Assembly (NCBI RefSeq): GCF_000332645.1
Contig: NZ_AMXN01000004.1
Span: 124,001 to 188,000 of the forward strand
Origin: Bacillus inaquosorum KCTC 13429
Lineage (GTDB): Bacteria > Bacillota > Bacilli > Bacillales > Bacillaceae
Reading direction: 5' to 3'
Length of the DNA: 64,000 bases
A program made the translations under genes and the position numbers. Below, piece after piece: positions 35,902 to 44,467 of the stretch. Each line of letters begins with the position of its first letter. Positions within the stretch are counted from its first letter, which is position 1. The notes below the pieces were generated by a model. That model saw only the letters and a list, made by a program, of their open reading frames with translations. It did no database searches and was not told where the DNA came from.

Positions 35902-36726
35902 TTAGCAGAATGATGTCCGCATCGCAAGCTCAGTCATGACAAGCATCGCCTGATAGGCTTCAAGCATGTCCTTCGCCTGAAATTGAACGGTTGTGGTTCC
36001 CGGCTTGATTTCAGTTCCCGGCATCAGATTCGCCCATTCTGCCTGTCCGTAATTGGCGAATTCAATGCTCAAAACCGGTCTGTCAGGCGGTGTGAGCGGT
36101 TTGACTTTGTCTTTGTTTTGCAGGGCAAATGCGGTTTTTTCTGTCAGCAGCCGGCCGGCTTTCGCAGGAGACAAACACTTCACTGCGGATCTTGAAATGG
36201 TTTGTTTGACAGCGGCTGTCGTAATATTCGGAATGAGCTCTTCCGCTTCCTTCGCCGCCCGGTCATCTCCGGCTACCATTAACACCGGGACATCATAATA
36301 ACCGGCAACGTATGCATTTAACCCAAGCTCACCGACAGGCCGATCGTTTATGTAAAAATGCCGGACGCCGAAAATCATGCTGTGTGACATCACACCGGGA
36401 GTGGAAGCTCTCGCATGATAACCGAGAAACAAAGCGCCTGTAAACGTATCATCCAGCCCCTCTACCATTGAAAATGGTTTGACGTCACCGGAAATCAAGT
36501 CTGCTTCAGGATGAAGCTTTTCAACCATCAGATTATTCATCTTCGAATGGCTGTCATTGACCAGCACCTCAGTACACCCACTGTTAAACGCTTCGGCAAT
36601 ACAGTAGTTTGCTTCTTCAGTCATGATGAGCCGTCCGCGTTCATAATTGCGCTTGCCGGAATCCACAAAGGTATCGTCCGGAAGACCCGAAATACCTTCC
36701 ATATCTACTGACATGTACAGTTTCAT
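35902..36726 (-). CDS. dppA: DppA, D-aminopeptidase
   Basis: A 274-residue zinc-dependent D-aminopeptidase of the M55 family, which assembles into a self-compartmentalising decamer. The N-terminal SVDMEGISG motif (Asp8, Glu10) and later His residues (LGYHARAS, SHSMIFGVRHF) are the metal ligands. It releases N-terminal D-amino acids such as D-Ala from peptides, in line with use of cell-wall-derived dipeptides. First gene of dppABCDE-ykfABCD; known regulators are AbrB and CodY. Confidence 0.94.
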   Translation of the reverse strand: MKLYMSVDMEGISGLPDDTFVDSGKRNYERGRLIMTEEANYCIAEAFNSGCTEVLVNDSHSKMNNLMVEKLHPEADLISGDVKPFSMVEGLDDTFTGALFLGYHARASTPGVMSHSMIFGVRHFYINDRPVGELGLNAYVAGYYDVPVLMVAGDDRAAKEAEELIPNITTAAVKQTISRSAVKCLSPAKAGRLLTEKTAFALQNKDKVKPLTPPDRPVLSIEFANYGQAEWANLMPGTEIKPGTTTVQFQAKDMLEAYQAMLVMTELAMRTSFC

Positions 36727-36755
36727 AACGCTCCTCCTTTTTTACTAAATTATGA

Positions 36756-36796
36756 ATATTCTAACAAATTATATTAAAAAAAGAGGAAAAATGCAA
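36756..36796 (-). promoter_or_regulatory. dpp operon promoter with CodY-like box
   Basis: On the minus strand TTGCAT (36796-36791) and TATAAT (36774-36769) are 16 bases apart. Overlapping the start region is ATTTGTTAGAATATT (36770-36756), which matches 11 of 15 positions of the CodY consensus AATTTTCWGAAAATT. CodY repression of dpp in rich medium is established for B. subtilis. Confidence 0.6.
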
Positions 36797-36829
36797 TATA
36801 ACTGGGGAAAATCACAACGATTCAATGAT

Positions 36830-36856
36830 AAAAAAGAATCCTCTTTCAAGGATTCA
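36830..36856 (-). terminator. Terminator of proG
   Basis: GAATCCT/AGGATTC hairpin around CTTTCA with a T6 run on the minus strand, overlapping the proG stop codon. Confidence 0.8.
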
Positions 36857-37672
36857 TTTCTGTTTCTCTGTCTGTTCTGTAAGCAGCTTATATTTTTTCA
36901 GGGTTCTTTCAAACACCTGATCAAAAACTTCCGGCACTGAGGCGCGTATGACCTCAGCACCCTCCCCTGTAATTCCGCCTTTCGTTGTGACACGCCCCAG
37001 CGTTTCCTCGAAAGACATATTCTTTTCGATCAGCAGCTTGCCAGTTCCGTATAGAGAGTGAATCAGAAAATCAAAGGCTTCTTCTTTGGACAGGCTGCTG
37101 TTTCTCACCGCAGACAGCGCCAGTTCTTCGAAGACGGCAGCTATGAACCCGGGTGCCGAGCTCGTCAAATTGCTGGCGGCATCCAAATTTGATTCTTTGA
37201 TTTCTCGTACACTGCTGAAAACCGATAGCAATTCATTCAGACGTTCTTTTTTATCCGCTGTCAATGCCTCACTGTGAACGACAAGCGAGATGCCTGCTTC
37301 TGCTTCGGACGTAATGGCAGGAATGACACGTGATATACCGGCTTCTGTTTCAGCCTCCAAAAGGCGCAGCGGCACGCCGGCGGCAATGGATACGATATGA
37401 GTATTCCTGTTCACATACGGGTGCAGACGGCGCAATGTTTCGATGACATGGAGCGGCGGGACACATATAAAAATCAAACGGCACGTTTCCGCCCAGTTCT
37501 CAAGCGAATCAGCCGATACGTTTGGATAATCTGAGATCAGCGCCTTCAGCCGCTCCCCCTTCGTTCTCGTTTCAATAAAAAGCTCATTCTCCTTTATTTT
37601 TCCATGCTTCAACAGCTGCCTGGCGATCATATCGGCCATGCTGCCATATCCAATCAATCCAATCTGTTCCAT
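36854..37672 (-). CDS. proG: Pyrroline-5-carboxylate reductase paralogue ProG
   Basis: A 272-residue NADP-dependent reductase that makes proline from pyrroline-5-carboxylate. The N-terminal Rossmann fold opens with IGLIGYGSMADMIARQLL, and the C-terminal dimerisation helix contains TSSAPGFIAAVFEELA and the RVTTKGGITGEGAEV signature. B. subtilis has several P5C reductases; this one lies next to dppA and is not linked to proBA in this window. Monocistronic, divergent from htrA. Confidence 0.92.
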   Translation of the reverse strand: MEQIGLIGYGSMADMIARQLLKHGKIKENELFIETRTKGERLKALISDYPNVSADSLENWAETCRLIFICVPPLHVIETLRRLHPYVNRNTHIVSIAAGVPLRLLEAETEAGISRVIPAITSEAEAGISLVVHSEALTADKKERLNELLSVFSSVREIKESNLDAASNLTSSAPGFIAAVFEELALSAVRNSSLSKEEAFDFLIHSLYGTGKLLIEKNMSFEETLGRVTTKGGITGEGAEVIRASVPEVFDQVFERTLKKYKLLTEQTEKQK

Positions 37673-37843
37673 CGACTCAGTCCTTTCATATATAATAAAG
37701 AGTGTACCGTTTTCCGCCCTTTTTCACAATTTCCCATAATCTTTTCATTTTTATCCCACAGTTTTTGTTTATGATAAACTCAAGTCATAAAACTATCATA
37801 ATCAAATAGAAATTAGTGAAAATAGAGAAACGGAGTGAACATG

Positions 37844-39214
37844 ATGGATAACAATCGTGACGAAAACAGAACGGAAGGAAATGAGAATGAGGTCTTTCTA
37901 GCGAAAGAGAACGATCAGAGCACCTCCTACTCAGCCCGCAATGTCATGCATGATCAGGAGAAGAAAAAACGAGGGTTCGGATGGTTCAGACCGCTGCTTG
38001 GCGGAGTGATCGGCGGCAGTATCGCCCTTGGGATTTACACGTTTACACCGCTTGGCGACCATGATTCTCAGGACACTGTAAAACAGTCATCCAGCCAACA
38101 GCAAACGCAATCTGTTACAGCTAAAAGCACGTCCTCTGAATCTAGCAAAAGCTCATCAAAATCAAGCAGCTCATCTGCATTCAACAGCGAAGATTCTTCT
38201 AAAATCTCAGATATGGTGGAAGACCTTTCACCGGCAATTGTCGGCATCACAAATCTTCAGGCTCAGTCAAACAGTTCTTTGTTCGGCTCTGACTCATCCG
38301 GTTCCAGCTCTGATTCCAGCGAAGATACAGAAAGCGGTTCAGGATCGGGTGTCATTTTCAAAAAAGAGAACGGCAAGGCTTATATCATTACGAATAACCA
38401 CGTTGTAGAAGGAGCATCTTCACTGAAGGTATCTTTATATGACGGCACTGCGGTGACAGCAAAGCTCGTAGGCAGTGATTCGTTAACAGATTTAGCGGTT
38501 CTCCAAATCAGTGATGACCACGTAACAAAAGTGGCAAGCTTCGGCGATTCATCTGATCTCAGAACTGGCGAGACCGTCATTGCGATTGGAGATCCGCTCG
38601 GAAAAGACCTGTCCCGCACAGTAACACAGGGGATTGTAAGCGGCGTGGACAGAACGGTTTCAATGTCAACATCAGCCGGTCAAACAAGCATTAACGTGAT
38701 TCAAACTGACGCCGCGATTAACCCAGGTAACAGCGGCGGTCCGTTGTTAAATACAGACGGCAAAATTGTCGGCATCAACAGTATGAAAATCAGTGAGGAT
38801 GATGTAGAGGGCATCGGATTTGCAATTCCAAGCAATGACGTAAAACCGATTGCAGAAGAATTGCTGTCTAAAGGACAAATTGAACGTCCTTATATCGGTG
38901 TCAGCATGCTTGATTTAGAACAAGTGCCGCAAAACTACCAAGAAGGCACACTCGGCCTGTTCGGCAGCCAGCTGAATAAGGGCGTGTACATCCGCGAGGT
39001 CGCTTCAGGCTCTCCTGCTGAAAAGGCTGGGTTGAAAGCGGAGGATATTATCATCAGCCTGAAGGGCAAAGAAATCGATACAGGCAGTGAATTGCGCAAT
39101 ATCTTATATAAAGACGCAAACATCGGTGATACCGTTGAAGTAAAAATTCTCAGAAACGGCAAAGAAATGACAAAAAAAATCAAACTCGATCAAAAAGAAG
39201 AAACCACTTCTTAA
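37844..39214 (+). CDS. htrA: HtrA, membrane-anchored serine protease/chaperone
   Basis: A 456-residue DegP-type quality-control protease. A cytoplasmic N-terminus (1-55) precedes one membrane helix (about 56-73, RPLLGGVIGGSIALGIY) and a long Ser/Gln/Thr-rich linker (about 80-160). The trypsin-like domain has His in ITNNHVVEGA, Asp in SLTDLAVLQI and Ser in NPGNSGGPLL; a PDZ domain (about 345-450) follows. Start at 37844 gives MDNNRDEN; ATG at 37841 and GTG at 37835 are also in frame. The gene is known to be induced by secretion stress through CssRS. Confidence 0.95.
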   Translation: MDNNRDENRTEGNENEVFLAKENDQSTSYSARNVMHDQEKKKRGFGWFRPLLGGVIGGSIALGIYTFTPLGDHDSQDTVKQSSSQQQTQSVTAKSTSSESSKSSSKSSSSSAFNSEDSSKISDMVEDLSPAIVGITNLQAQSNSSLFGSDSSGSSSDSSEDTESGSGSGVIFKKENGKAYIITNNHVVEGASSLKVSLYDGTAVTAKLVGSDSLTDLAVLQISDDHVTKVASFGDSSDLRTGETVIAIGDPLGKDLSRTVTQGIVSGVDRTVSMSTSAGQTSINVIQTDAAINPGNSGGPLLNTDGKIVGINSMKISEDDVEGIGFAIPSNDVKPIAEELLSKGQIERPYIGVSMLDLEQVPQNYQEGTLGLFGSQLNKGVYIREVASGSPAEKAGLKAEDIIISLKGKEIDTGSELRNILYKDANIGDTVEVKILRNGKEMTKKIKLDQKEETTS

Positions 39215-39222
39215 GAAATAAC

Positions 39223-39255
39223 GCCTCAGGCCGCAAAAGGCCTGAGGATTTTTAT
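39223..39255 (+). terminator. Terminator of htrA
   Basis: CCTCAGGCC/GGCCTGAGG stem with loop GCAAAA followed by a T-rich run. Confidence 0.87.
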
Positions 39256-39361
39256 TAGACAAAAGACCTGTTGCTCTATGAAACTTTCTACCGATACATC
39301 TACATATCATTCAGACTGACATCATTCTAATCAGATGCATGTTTGAGAAAGAGATATAAAC

Positions 39362-39585
39362 ATGAAAACCGTGGGATTGAGCATGATCTGGGGAGGATTA
39401 GCTTTTCTGTGCTAAGCTTTCTCCTTCCTGAATCGACATTGGCATAGGAAATTACACTGGGTGCCAGTATTCTATTAAACATCACTGGTACGGCTGTGAT
39501 CATGCGTTTCTTAAAAGCCCCTCAATATAACAGCTGACATACAGCAAAGCCTAAGACGAAAGCTTTTAGGCTTTGCCGTTTTTAT
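39362..39585 (+). pseudogene. Possible remnant of a small membrane-protein gene
   Basis: The gap between htrA and ykcC carries two short hydrophobic reading pieces in different frames. The first is MKTVGLSMIWGGLAFLC ending in TAA at 39413. The second is ITLGASILLNITGTAVIM followed by RFLKAPQYNS and TGA at 39535. A terminator-like hairpin (CAAAGCCTAA/TTAGGCTTTG, 39545-39575) follows. Together they look like a decayed short transmembrane protein, perhaps of SMR or DMT type, with frameshifts and stops. No intact ORF exists. Homology is a guess from hydrophobic pattern only. Confidence 0.35.
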
Positions 39586-39673
39586 TTCATCATGCCTGAA
39601 CCGCAGTGCAAGTTCTCAATCCCTTCTTCCCATTAATCTATCAGCATCTTTCACTTTGATCATCGCGCAGAAT

Positions 39674-39709
39674 ATAAAAAACCCCTGTCCGTAACGGACA
39701 GGGGTTTCA
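39674..39709 (-). terminator. Terminator of ykcB-ykcC
   Basis: AACCCCTGTCCGT/ACGGACAGGGGTT stem with T6 on the minus strand, next to the ykcC stop. Confidence 0.88.
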
Positions 39710-39711
39710 GG

Positions 39712-40683
39712 TTATGACATATGCTGGTCTCTATAGAGTCTTTTATTTTCAATTCCATATGATTTCTGAACGATGTAAAGCGGCCTGTCTTTAGCTTCAT
39801 CGTAGATTCTGCCGATATATTCGCCGATCATCCCTAGAATCAGAAGGACGATGCCGCTGAACAGGAGCTGGATCATAATAAGTGATGACCAGCCGGTAAT
39901 GGTGCTGTCTGTGAATAGCTTTAGATACAGCACGATAAACATATACAGAAATCCTGCACCTGACATTAACATCCCCGCATAGCTTGCCAGCTTCAGCGGT
40001 TTGTGTGAAAATGTCGTGATGCCATCCATTGACAGCTTCAGCATTTTCTTCAGCGGGTACTTTGTTTCTCCGGCGAGCCTTTCATCACGTACGTACTCGA
40101 CCGCTGTCTGTTTGAAGCCCACCCAGCTGACGAGCCCTCTGACAAAAGGATTTTTTTCTTTTAATCTCTTCATTTCATCACAGACTTTTCTGTCCATGAG
40201 GCGGAAATCCCCCGTATCAATCGGGATATCAATATCTGTCATGCTGCTGAGGAGCCGGTAAAACATAGCCGCAGTTTGTTTCTTAAAAAAGGTTTCCCCT
40301 TTTCGTTTTGTTCGTACGGCGTACACGACCTCATAGCCTTCCTTCCACTTTTCAATCATATCTAAAATCAATTCAGGAGGGTCCTGCAAATCGGCGTCAA
40401 TGACGACGATTGCATTCCCCTGTGCATAATCCATACCCGCTGTAATGGCGATCTGGTGCCCAAAGTTCCTTGAAAAATCAATGATTTTCACTCTCGGATC
40501 GATTAGGCTGTGCTCTCTTAAAATCTCAATACTGCGATCTTTGCTCCCATCGTTGACAAAAAGCAGCTCGTAGTTTTCCTTCGTTTGATCCATGACCTCT
40601 TTTAAGCGCTGATAGGTTTCATGAATGACAAGCTCTTCGTTATACACAGGTACAACAATTGAATATTGAATATGTCTGCTCAT
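39712..40683 (-). CDS. ykcC: YkcC, polyprenyl-phosphate glycosyltransferase
   Basis: A 323-residue GT2 enzyme of the GtrB/dolichol-phosphate mannose synthase type. The GT-A domain (1-220) has VVPVYNEE, VNDGSKDRS and VIDADLQDPPE, and two C-terminal membrane helices (about 232-255 and 268-292) anchor it. It would charge undecaprenyl phosphate with a sugar on the cytoplasmic face. Eleven bases after ykcB, which encodes a lipid-sugar-dependent transferase of the outer face, so the two probably form a donor-transfer pathway. Confidence 0.87.
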   Translation of the reverse strand: MSRHIQYSIVVPVYNEELVIHETYQRLKEVMDQTKENYELLFVNDGSKDRSIEILREHSLIDPRVKIIDFSRNFGHQIAITAGMDYAQGNAIVVIDADLQDPPELILDMIEKWKEGYEVVYAVRTKRKGETFFKKQTAAMFYRLLSSMTDIDIPIDTGDFRLMDRKVCDEMKRLKEKNPFVRGLVSWVGFKQTAVEYVRDERLAGETKYPLKKMLKLSMDGITTFSHKPLKLASYAGMLMSGAGFLYMFIVLYLKLFTDSTITGWSSLIMIQLLFSGIVLLILGMIGEYIGRIYDEAKDRPLYIVQKSYGIENKRLYRDQHMS

Positions 40684-40694
40684 GTTTTTTCCTC

Positions 40695-42878
40695 CTATTC
40701 ATCAGCATTTAGTTCATATAATGAAGCTGACTGATTCATTCCGCCAGGTCCGCCGCCCATTTGACCGTTTTCGCCTGAAGACTTGCTGTTGCTTGATGTA
40801 TCAGCTGAATCAGTATTTTCTGTTTTCTGATCAGATGATGATTGTTGATCAGAGCTTGATTGCCATTTATCTGAAGACACTTCTTTCCCGTTTTTCTGAA
40901 CCCATTCAATAATGTCATTGTTTCCGCCTCTTCCCATTCCAGAAGCTAAGAAGTATTTCACTTTTCCTTCTTTTACAAGCTTTTTAAATTGAGTCAGCGT
41001 AATAGCCGGGTCAGAACCGCTGAATCCGCCAATTGTCATAACAGCTTTTTTCGTTTTAATAATATATGGCGCCGCTGTGTTCGAGTCGGTTGTGGCGAAT
41101 AGGTATTCAGCTCCGGAGTTATTTTCCTCTAGATATTTGATCAGTTTTTCATTTACAGTTGCATCAGACATTCCCATGCCTTTTCCGCTCATTGATGCAA
41201 GCTGTGGCCCTGTTTCAGGCTGTGAGCTGTTGCCTCCGTACAGAAGCGGTGTGCTTGCCCAATAAATCGGCATCACCAGCAATGCAAGAAGAGCTGCAAG
41301 TGATACATAATAACTGATCGGTTTTTGGCGCTGTTTGAACAGCAGCAGAGCAATTGCAGATAACGCGCCGATAACCCCTACACCGATGCTCCATCCTGCT
41401 CCGATTTGATCGTTGTAGTTTCTGAGAATGAACAATTCAAATCCAGTTGTCGCAATAATCGCTGCCGGCAGAAGCCATGATTTCCAGCCTGTCTGAATGC
41501 GATACAGATGAACAAGGGCTACCCAACCCGCACCGACAAGAGCCGCAATCGGCGGTGCCAGCATAATGAGATAATAATGATGGAAAAATTCTGCGACACT
41601 GAAGAATCCGGCAATCGGTACAAGCCATGCAACCCAGAAAACCGTTTCCTTCTGCTCTGCAGATAGTCTTCTTCTTTCTCTCGCGCCTGCGATCAGTAAG
41701 CCTGCAATTCCAAAAATCGCAAATGGCAGAAGCCAGCTGATTTGATCAGATAATTCTTGTTGGAAAAGCCGCAGCGGACCAGGTGTTCCCGTCCCGAACA
41801 TTCCTGAACCTGATTGCATTTTTGAACCGGTTCCTGTACCGCCTTTCCCTCCGTCTCCGCCAGGTCCGCCTTGGCCGCGATCTCCTCCGCTTGGAGGGCC
41901 TCCTTGACCGCCGCTAGGCATTTGACCATTGGATGGAGGTGCCGTCATATTGCCATTTGATGATTTATCATCGCTTGATGAGCTGCTGCTTGATGACTGA
42001 TTAGGCGGTGCTTGAGTTTGCGATGAACTGTTATCGGAAGAAGACATTTCTTTTGAAGCGTCTCCGTTTGATCCGCCCTGGCCGCCGGAATTTTGGCCTG
42101 TCAGCCGCTGAATCCCGTTATATCCGAAAGCCAATTCCAAAACAGAGTTGGTCTGGCTGCTTCCGATATAAGGCCGCTTGCTTGCAGGGATATTGTCAAC
42201 AATGAGCGGCCATGATAACGAAACGGCTGCCAATACAGCTAAAGCACTTACCAATGAAACGATTTTTTTCTTGATTGTGGCGTTTGCCGCAATCAGATAG
42301 AACAATAAGAAAGCCGGTAAAATCATGTAAGCCTGTAGCATTTTTGTATTGAAACCTACTCCAACAACGAAAAATGCTGCTAACAGCCAGATCAGCTTTC
42401 CTTTTTTGATGGCTTTAAAGAGAAGCCAAGTAGCCAGCAATAAGAAAAATACCAGTAATGCATCAACATTGTTTGTACGTGCTACAGCTACAGCAATCGG
42501 CGTACATGCCATAACAAATGAGGCAATGCGCGCCGCCGTTTTTCCGAATGTCGGCTTAATCAGCAAGTACATAAGAAGTACTGAACCTACACCTGCCAAT
42601 GCTTGAGGGAGAATGACACTCCACCCGTGCATACCGAATATCAGTGCGCTGATCGTTTGGATTTGGTATGTAACAGGCGGTTTATCAACTGTTATAAAGC
42701 CGGCAGCATCGAACGAAGCATAAAAGAAATTATGAAAGCTTTGCATCATACTTGTAACTGCCGCGGTGTAATAAGGATTCACCGTGTCGTCCTTCCAAAT
42801 GTTATAGATATTTAAGAATGCAGATGCGAGCAAAATGAGGATGAGGAAAATATCCAGCTCGCGTTTTTTCTTTTCCAC
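40695..42878 (-). CDS. ykcB: YkcB, polytopic GT39/ArnT-like glycosyltransferase
   Basis: A 727-residue membrane glycosyltransferase of the PMT_2 family with about a dozen helices. The catalytic first extracellular loop contains GFITVDKPPVTYQIQ with the acidic motif typical of ArnT/PMT enzymes. A long Gly/Ser/Pro/Gln-rich segment (about 285-380) and a soluble C-terminal domain (about 590-727, ending in Ser/Asp-rich low-complexity sequence) face outside. Start at GTG 42878, after GGAG, is preferred; an ATG-started reading from 43031 would add 51 residues without a ribosome site. It should transfer sugars from the YkcC lipid donor to a cell-envelope acceptor, not yet known. Confidence 0.83.
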   Translation of the reverse strand: MEKKKRELDIFLILILLASAFLNIYNIWKDDTVNPYYTAAVTSMMQSFHNFFYASFDAAGFITVDKPPVTYQIQTISALIFGMHGWSVILPQALAGVGSVLLMYLLIKPTFGKTAARIASFVMACTPIAVAVARTNNVDALLVFFLLLATWLLFKAIKKGKLIWLLAAFFVVGVGFNTKMLQAYMILPAFLLFYLIAANATIKKKIVSLVSALAVLAAVSLSWPLIVDNIPASKRPYIGSSQTNSVLELAFGYNGIQRLTGQNSGGQGGSNGDASKEMSSSDNSSSQTQAPPNQSSSSSSSSDDKSSNGNMTAPPSNGQMPSGGQGGPPSGGDRGQGGPGGDGGKGGTGTGSKMQSGSGMFGTGTPGPLRLFQQELSDQISWLLPFAIFGIAGLLIAGARERRRLSAEQKETVFWVAWLVPIAGFFSVAEFFHHYYLIMLAPPIAALVGAGWVALVHLYRIQTGWKSWLLPAAIIATTGFELFILRNYNDQIGAGWSIGVGVIGALSAIALLLFKQRQKPISYYVSLAALLALLVMPIYWASTPLLYGGNSSQPETGPQLASMSGKGMGMSDATVNEKLIKYLEENNSGAEYLFATTDSNTAAPYIIKTKKAVMTIGGFSGSDPAITLTQFKKLVKEGKVKYFLASGMGRGGNNDIIEWVQKNGKEVSSDKWQSSSDQQSSSDQKTENTDSADTSSNSKSSGENGQMGGGPGGMNQSASLYELNADE

Positions 42879-43085
42879 GTGTTTTTCACTCCTTTTTTCT
42901 AACTTTGAAATAGTGTAACAAGCAAATATGAATAAACTATTAATAAACAAAGACAATATTTTTGCCGAGTCCATTTCATACCAATCGTCCATATATGCAA
43001 AGGGTTTTAAGCCATTTCTCCCAATCAGCATCTGATATTTCCTCCCTAATAAGGCATGCTGTTTAGGTCAAAATTAATTATGGTA

Positions 43086-43118
43086 ATAAAAAAAGCCTTC
43101 CGGCGGCGCCGGAAGGCA
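43086..43118 (-). terminator. Terminator of mhqA
   Basis: Perfect ten-base stem GCCTTCCGGC/GCCGGAAGGC with T7 on the minus strand. Confidence 0.9.
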
Positions 43119-43131
43119 AATGAATTCAAAT

Positions 43132-44082
43132 TTATTGAATCGGTTTTAGTTTCGCTTCAATTTCAGCTCTTCGATGCTCAAGGTACGGCGGAAGAGCAAT
43201 CGTTTGGCCAAGCTCATCAAGGTTTTCATCAACCATAAAGCCTGGTCCGTCTGTTGATAACTCGAACAAAATGCCGTTCGGCTCTCTGAAATACAGCGCC
43301 TTGAAGTAGTAGCGTTCAACGATGCCGGAATTGCTATAGCCTTCCCGGCTGATGATCTGGTGCCAGCCGGCAAGTTCTTCTTCATCTCTTACCCGAAACG
43401 CGACATGGTGAACACTTCCTTTGCCTTGGCGCTCTCGTGGAAGATCGTTTCTTTCTATTAAATGGATTTCTGTTGCCGCACCGCCTTCTCCAGATTCCAA
43501 AATAACGGCGGTTCCTTGCCCTTCGACTGCTTCACGGCTGATTTCTGTAAATCCAAGAATATTCGTCAATACGTGTAAGGTTGATTCAGCGTATGGCACA
43601 GTCAGTTCAACCGGCCCTAACCCGCGAAACGAAAACTCTTCCGGAATGCCGCTTTGTTTAACAGGCAGACCATATCCTTTGCCTTTCTCATCAGCAGTCA
43701 GCACAAGGCGCTGTCCTTCATGATCTTGGAATGCCAATATGTCACGTCCGGCTCTTTTGGCAATGCCGCTGTGCGCCACCTGATGCTCTTCAAAACGTTC
43801 TTTCCAGTAATGCAGAGCTTCTGTGCTTGGAACGCGCAAACCAATAGAAGAAACGCTGTTTGTTCCCGCATGAAACGGCGCAATGCGCGGAATCTCGAAA
43901 AACGTCAGCTCAGTTCCCGGATTTGCCACTTCATCTCCGTAGAACAGATGATACATTGTCGGTTCATCCTGGTTGACGGATTTTTTGACGAGCTTTAATC
44001 CTAATACTTTTTTATAGAAATCTAAGTTTTTTTGTGCGTCGGCTGTTAATGCCGACACGTGGTGTATGCCGTTGACTTTCAT
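43132..44082 (-). CDS. mhqA: MhqA, ring-cleaving (hydroquinone) dioxygenase of the glyoxalase fold
   Basis: A 316-residue protein (formerly YkcA) of the vicinal oxygen chelate superfamily, with two glyoxalase-like modules. Metal ligands are visible as His in NGIHHVSALTA, His in GSVHHVAFRV and Glu in GILFELSTDG. In B. subtilis it belongs to the MhqR regulon, which detoxifies 2-methylhydroquinone, catechol and other quinone-type electrophiles. The MhqR palindrome in its promoter supports this. Monocistronic. Confidence 0.88.
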   Translation of the reverse strand: MKVNGIHHVSALTADAQKNLDFYKKVLGLKLVKKSVNQDEPTMYHLFYGDEVANPGTELTFFEIPRIAPFHAGTNSVSSIGLRVPSTEALHYWKERFEEHQVAHSGIAKRAGRDILAFQDHEGQRLVLTADEKGKGYGLPVKQSGIPEEFSFRGLGPVELTVPYAESTLHVLTNILGFTEISREAVEGQGTAVILESGEGGAATEIHLIERNDLPRERQGKGSVHHVAFRVRDEEELAGWHQIISREGYSNSGIVERYYFKALYFREPNGILFELSTDGPGFMVDENLDELGQTIALPPYLEHRRAEIEAKLKPIQ

Positions 44083-44104
44083 ATGCTGTCCCTCCAGGTC
44101 ATTT

Positions 44105-44122
44105 TATCTCGATTTCGAGATA
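44105..44122. promoter_or_regulatory. MhqR operator upstream of mhqA
   Basis: TATCTCGATTTCGAGATA is an 8-2-8 perfect palindrome, 23 bases before the mhqA start. It matches the TATCTCGAATTCGAGATA motif known for MhqR-controlled genes. Confidence 0.85.
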
Positions 44123-44467
44123 TCGCATCATAGTTATATATTTATTGTTCTAATTACAAGGTATTTTATTCGCACGGGAAAGTCAACATATCAGCTTCTC
44201 TGAAGGTTCGTTATTTTCCTTCGTTCTCACAGCACCCTCCGTATCAGCAAAAAACCGCCTACAAAACACGAACTTTATAATCTGAAAACCATACATTTAT
44301 TCGTTTATAACTCATTAAATCATGCGTTTTCACAGTTTTATCAGGCATATACATGCAAATATCGAAAATCAGAAAATTTATTTTATTCCACTTTTCTAAA
44401 ATAGGGTTTACAATATGAAAAATAGATTCTTCATTATGAAGCTTCAACATCATAGGAGGTTAAGGAC
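44123..44467. other. Intergenic region between mhqA and steT
   Basis: About 345 bases without a gene. The right end must carry the steT promoter (AT-rich, with AGGAGGT at 44455 as ribosome site). I see no T-box, riboswitch aptamer or terminator hairpin in the rest. Confidence 0.6.

Noticed and set aside
39601..39673. Possible small gene or RNA just before the ykcC terminator
   Set aside because: No start with a ribosome site and no stable structure other than the ykcC terminator was found.
43056..43131. Unusual high-GC inverted repeat near the end of mhqA as a mobile-element end
   Set aside because: It is an ordinary intrinsic terminator (T run on the minus strand), with no transposase or target duplication nearby.
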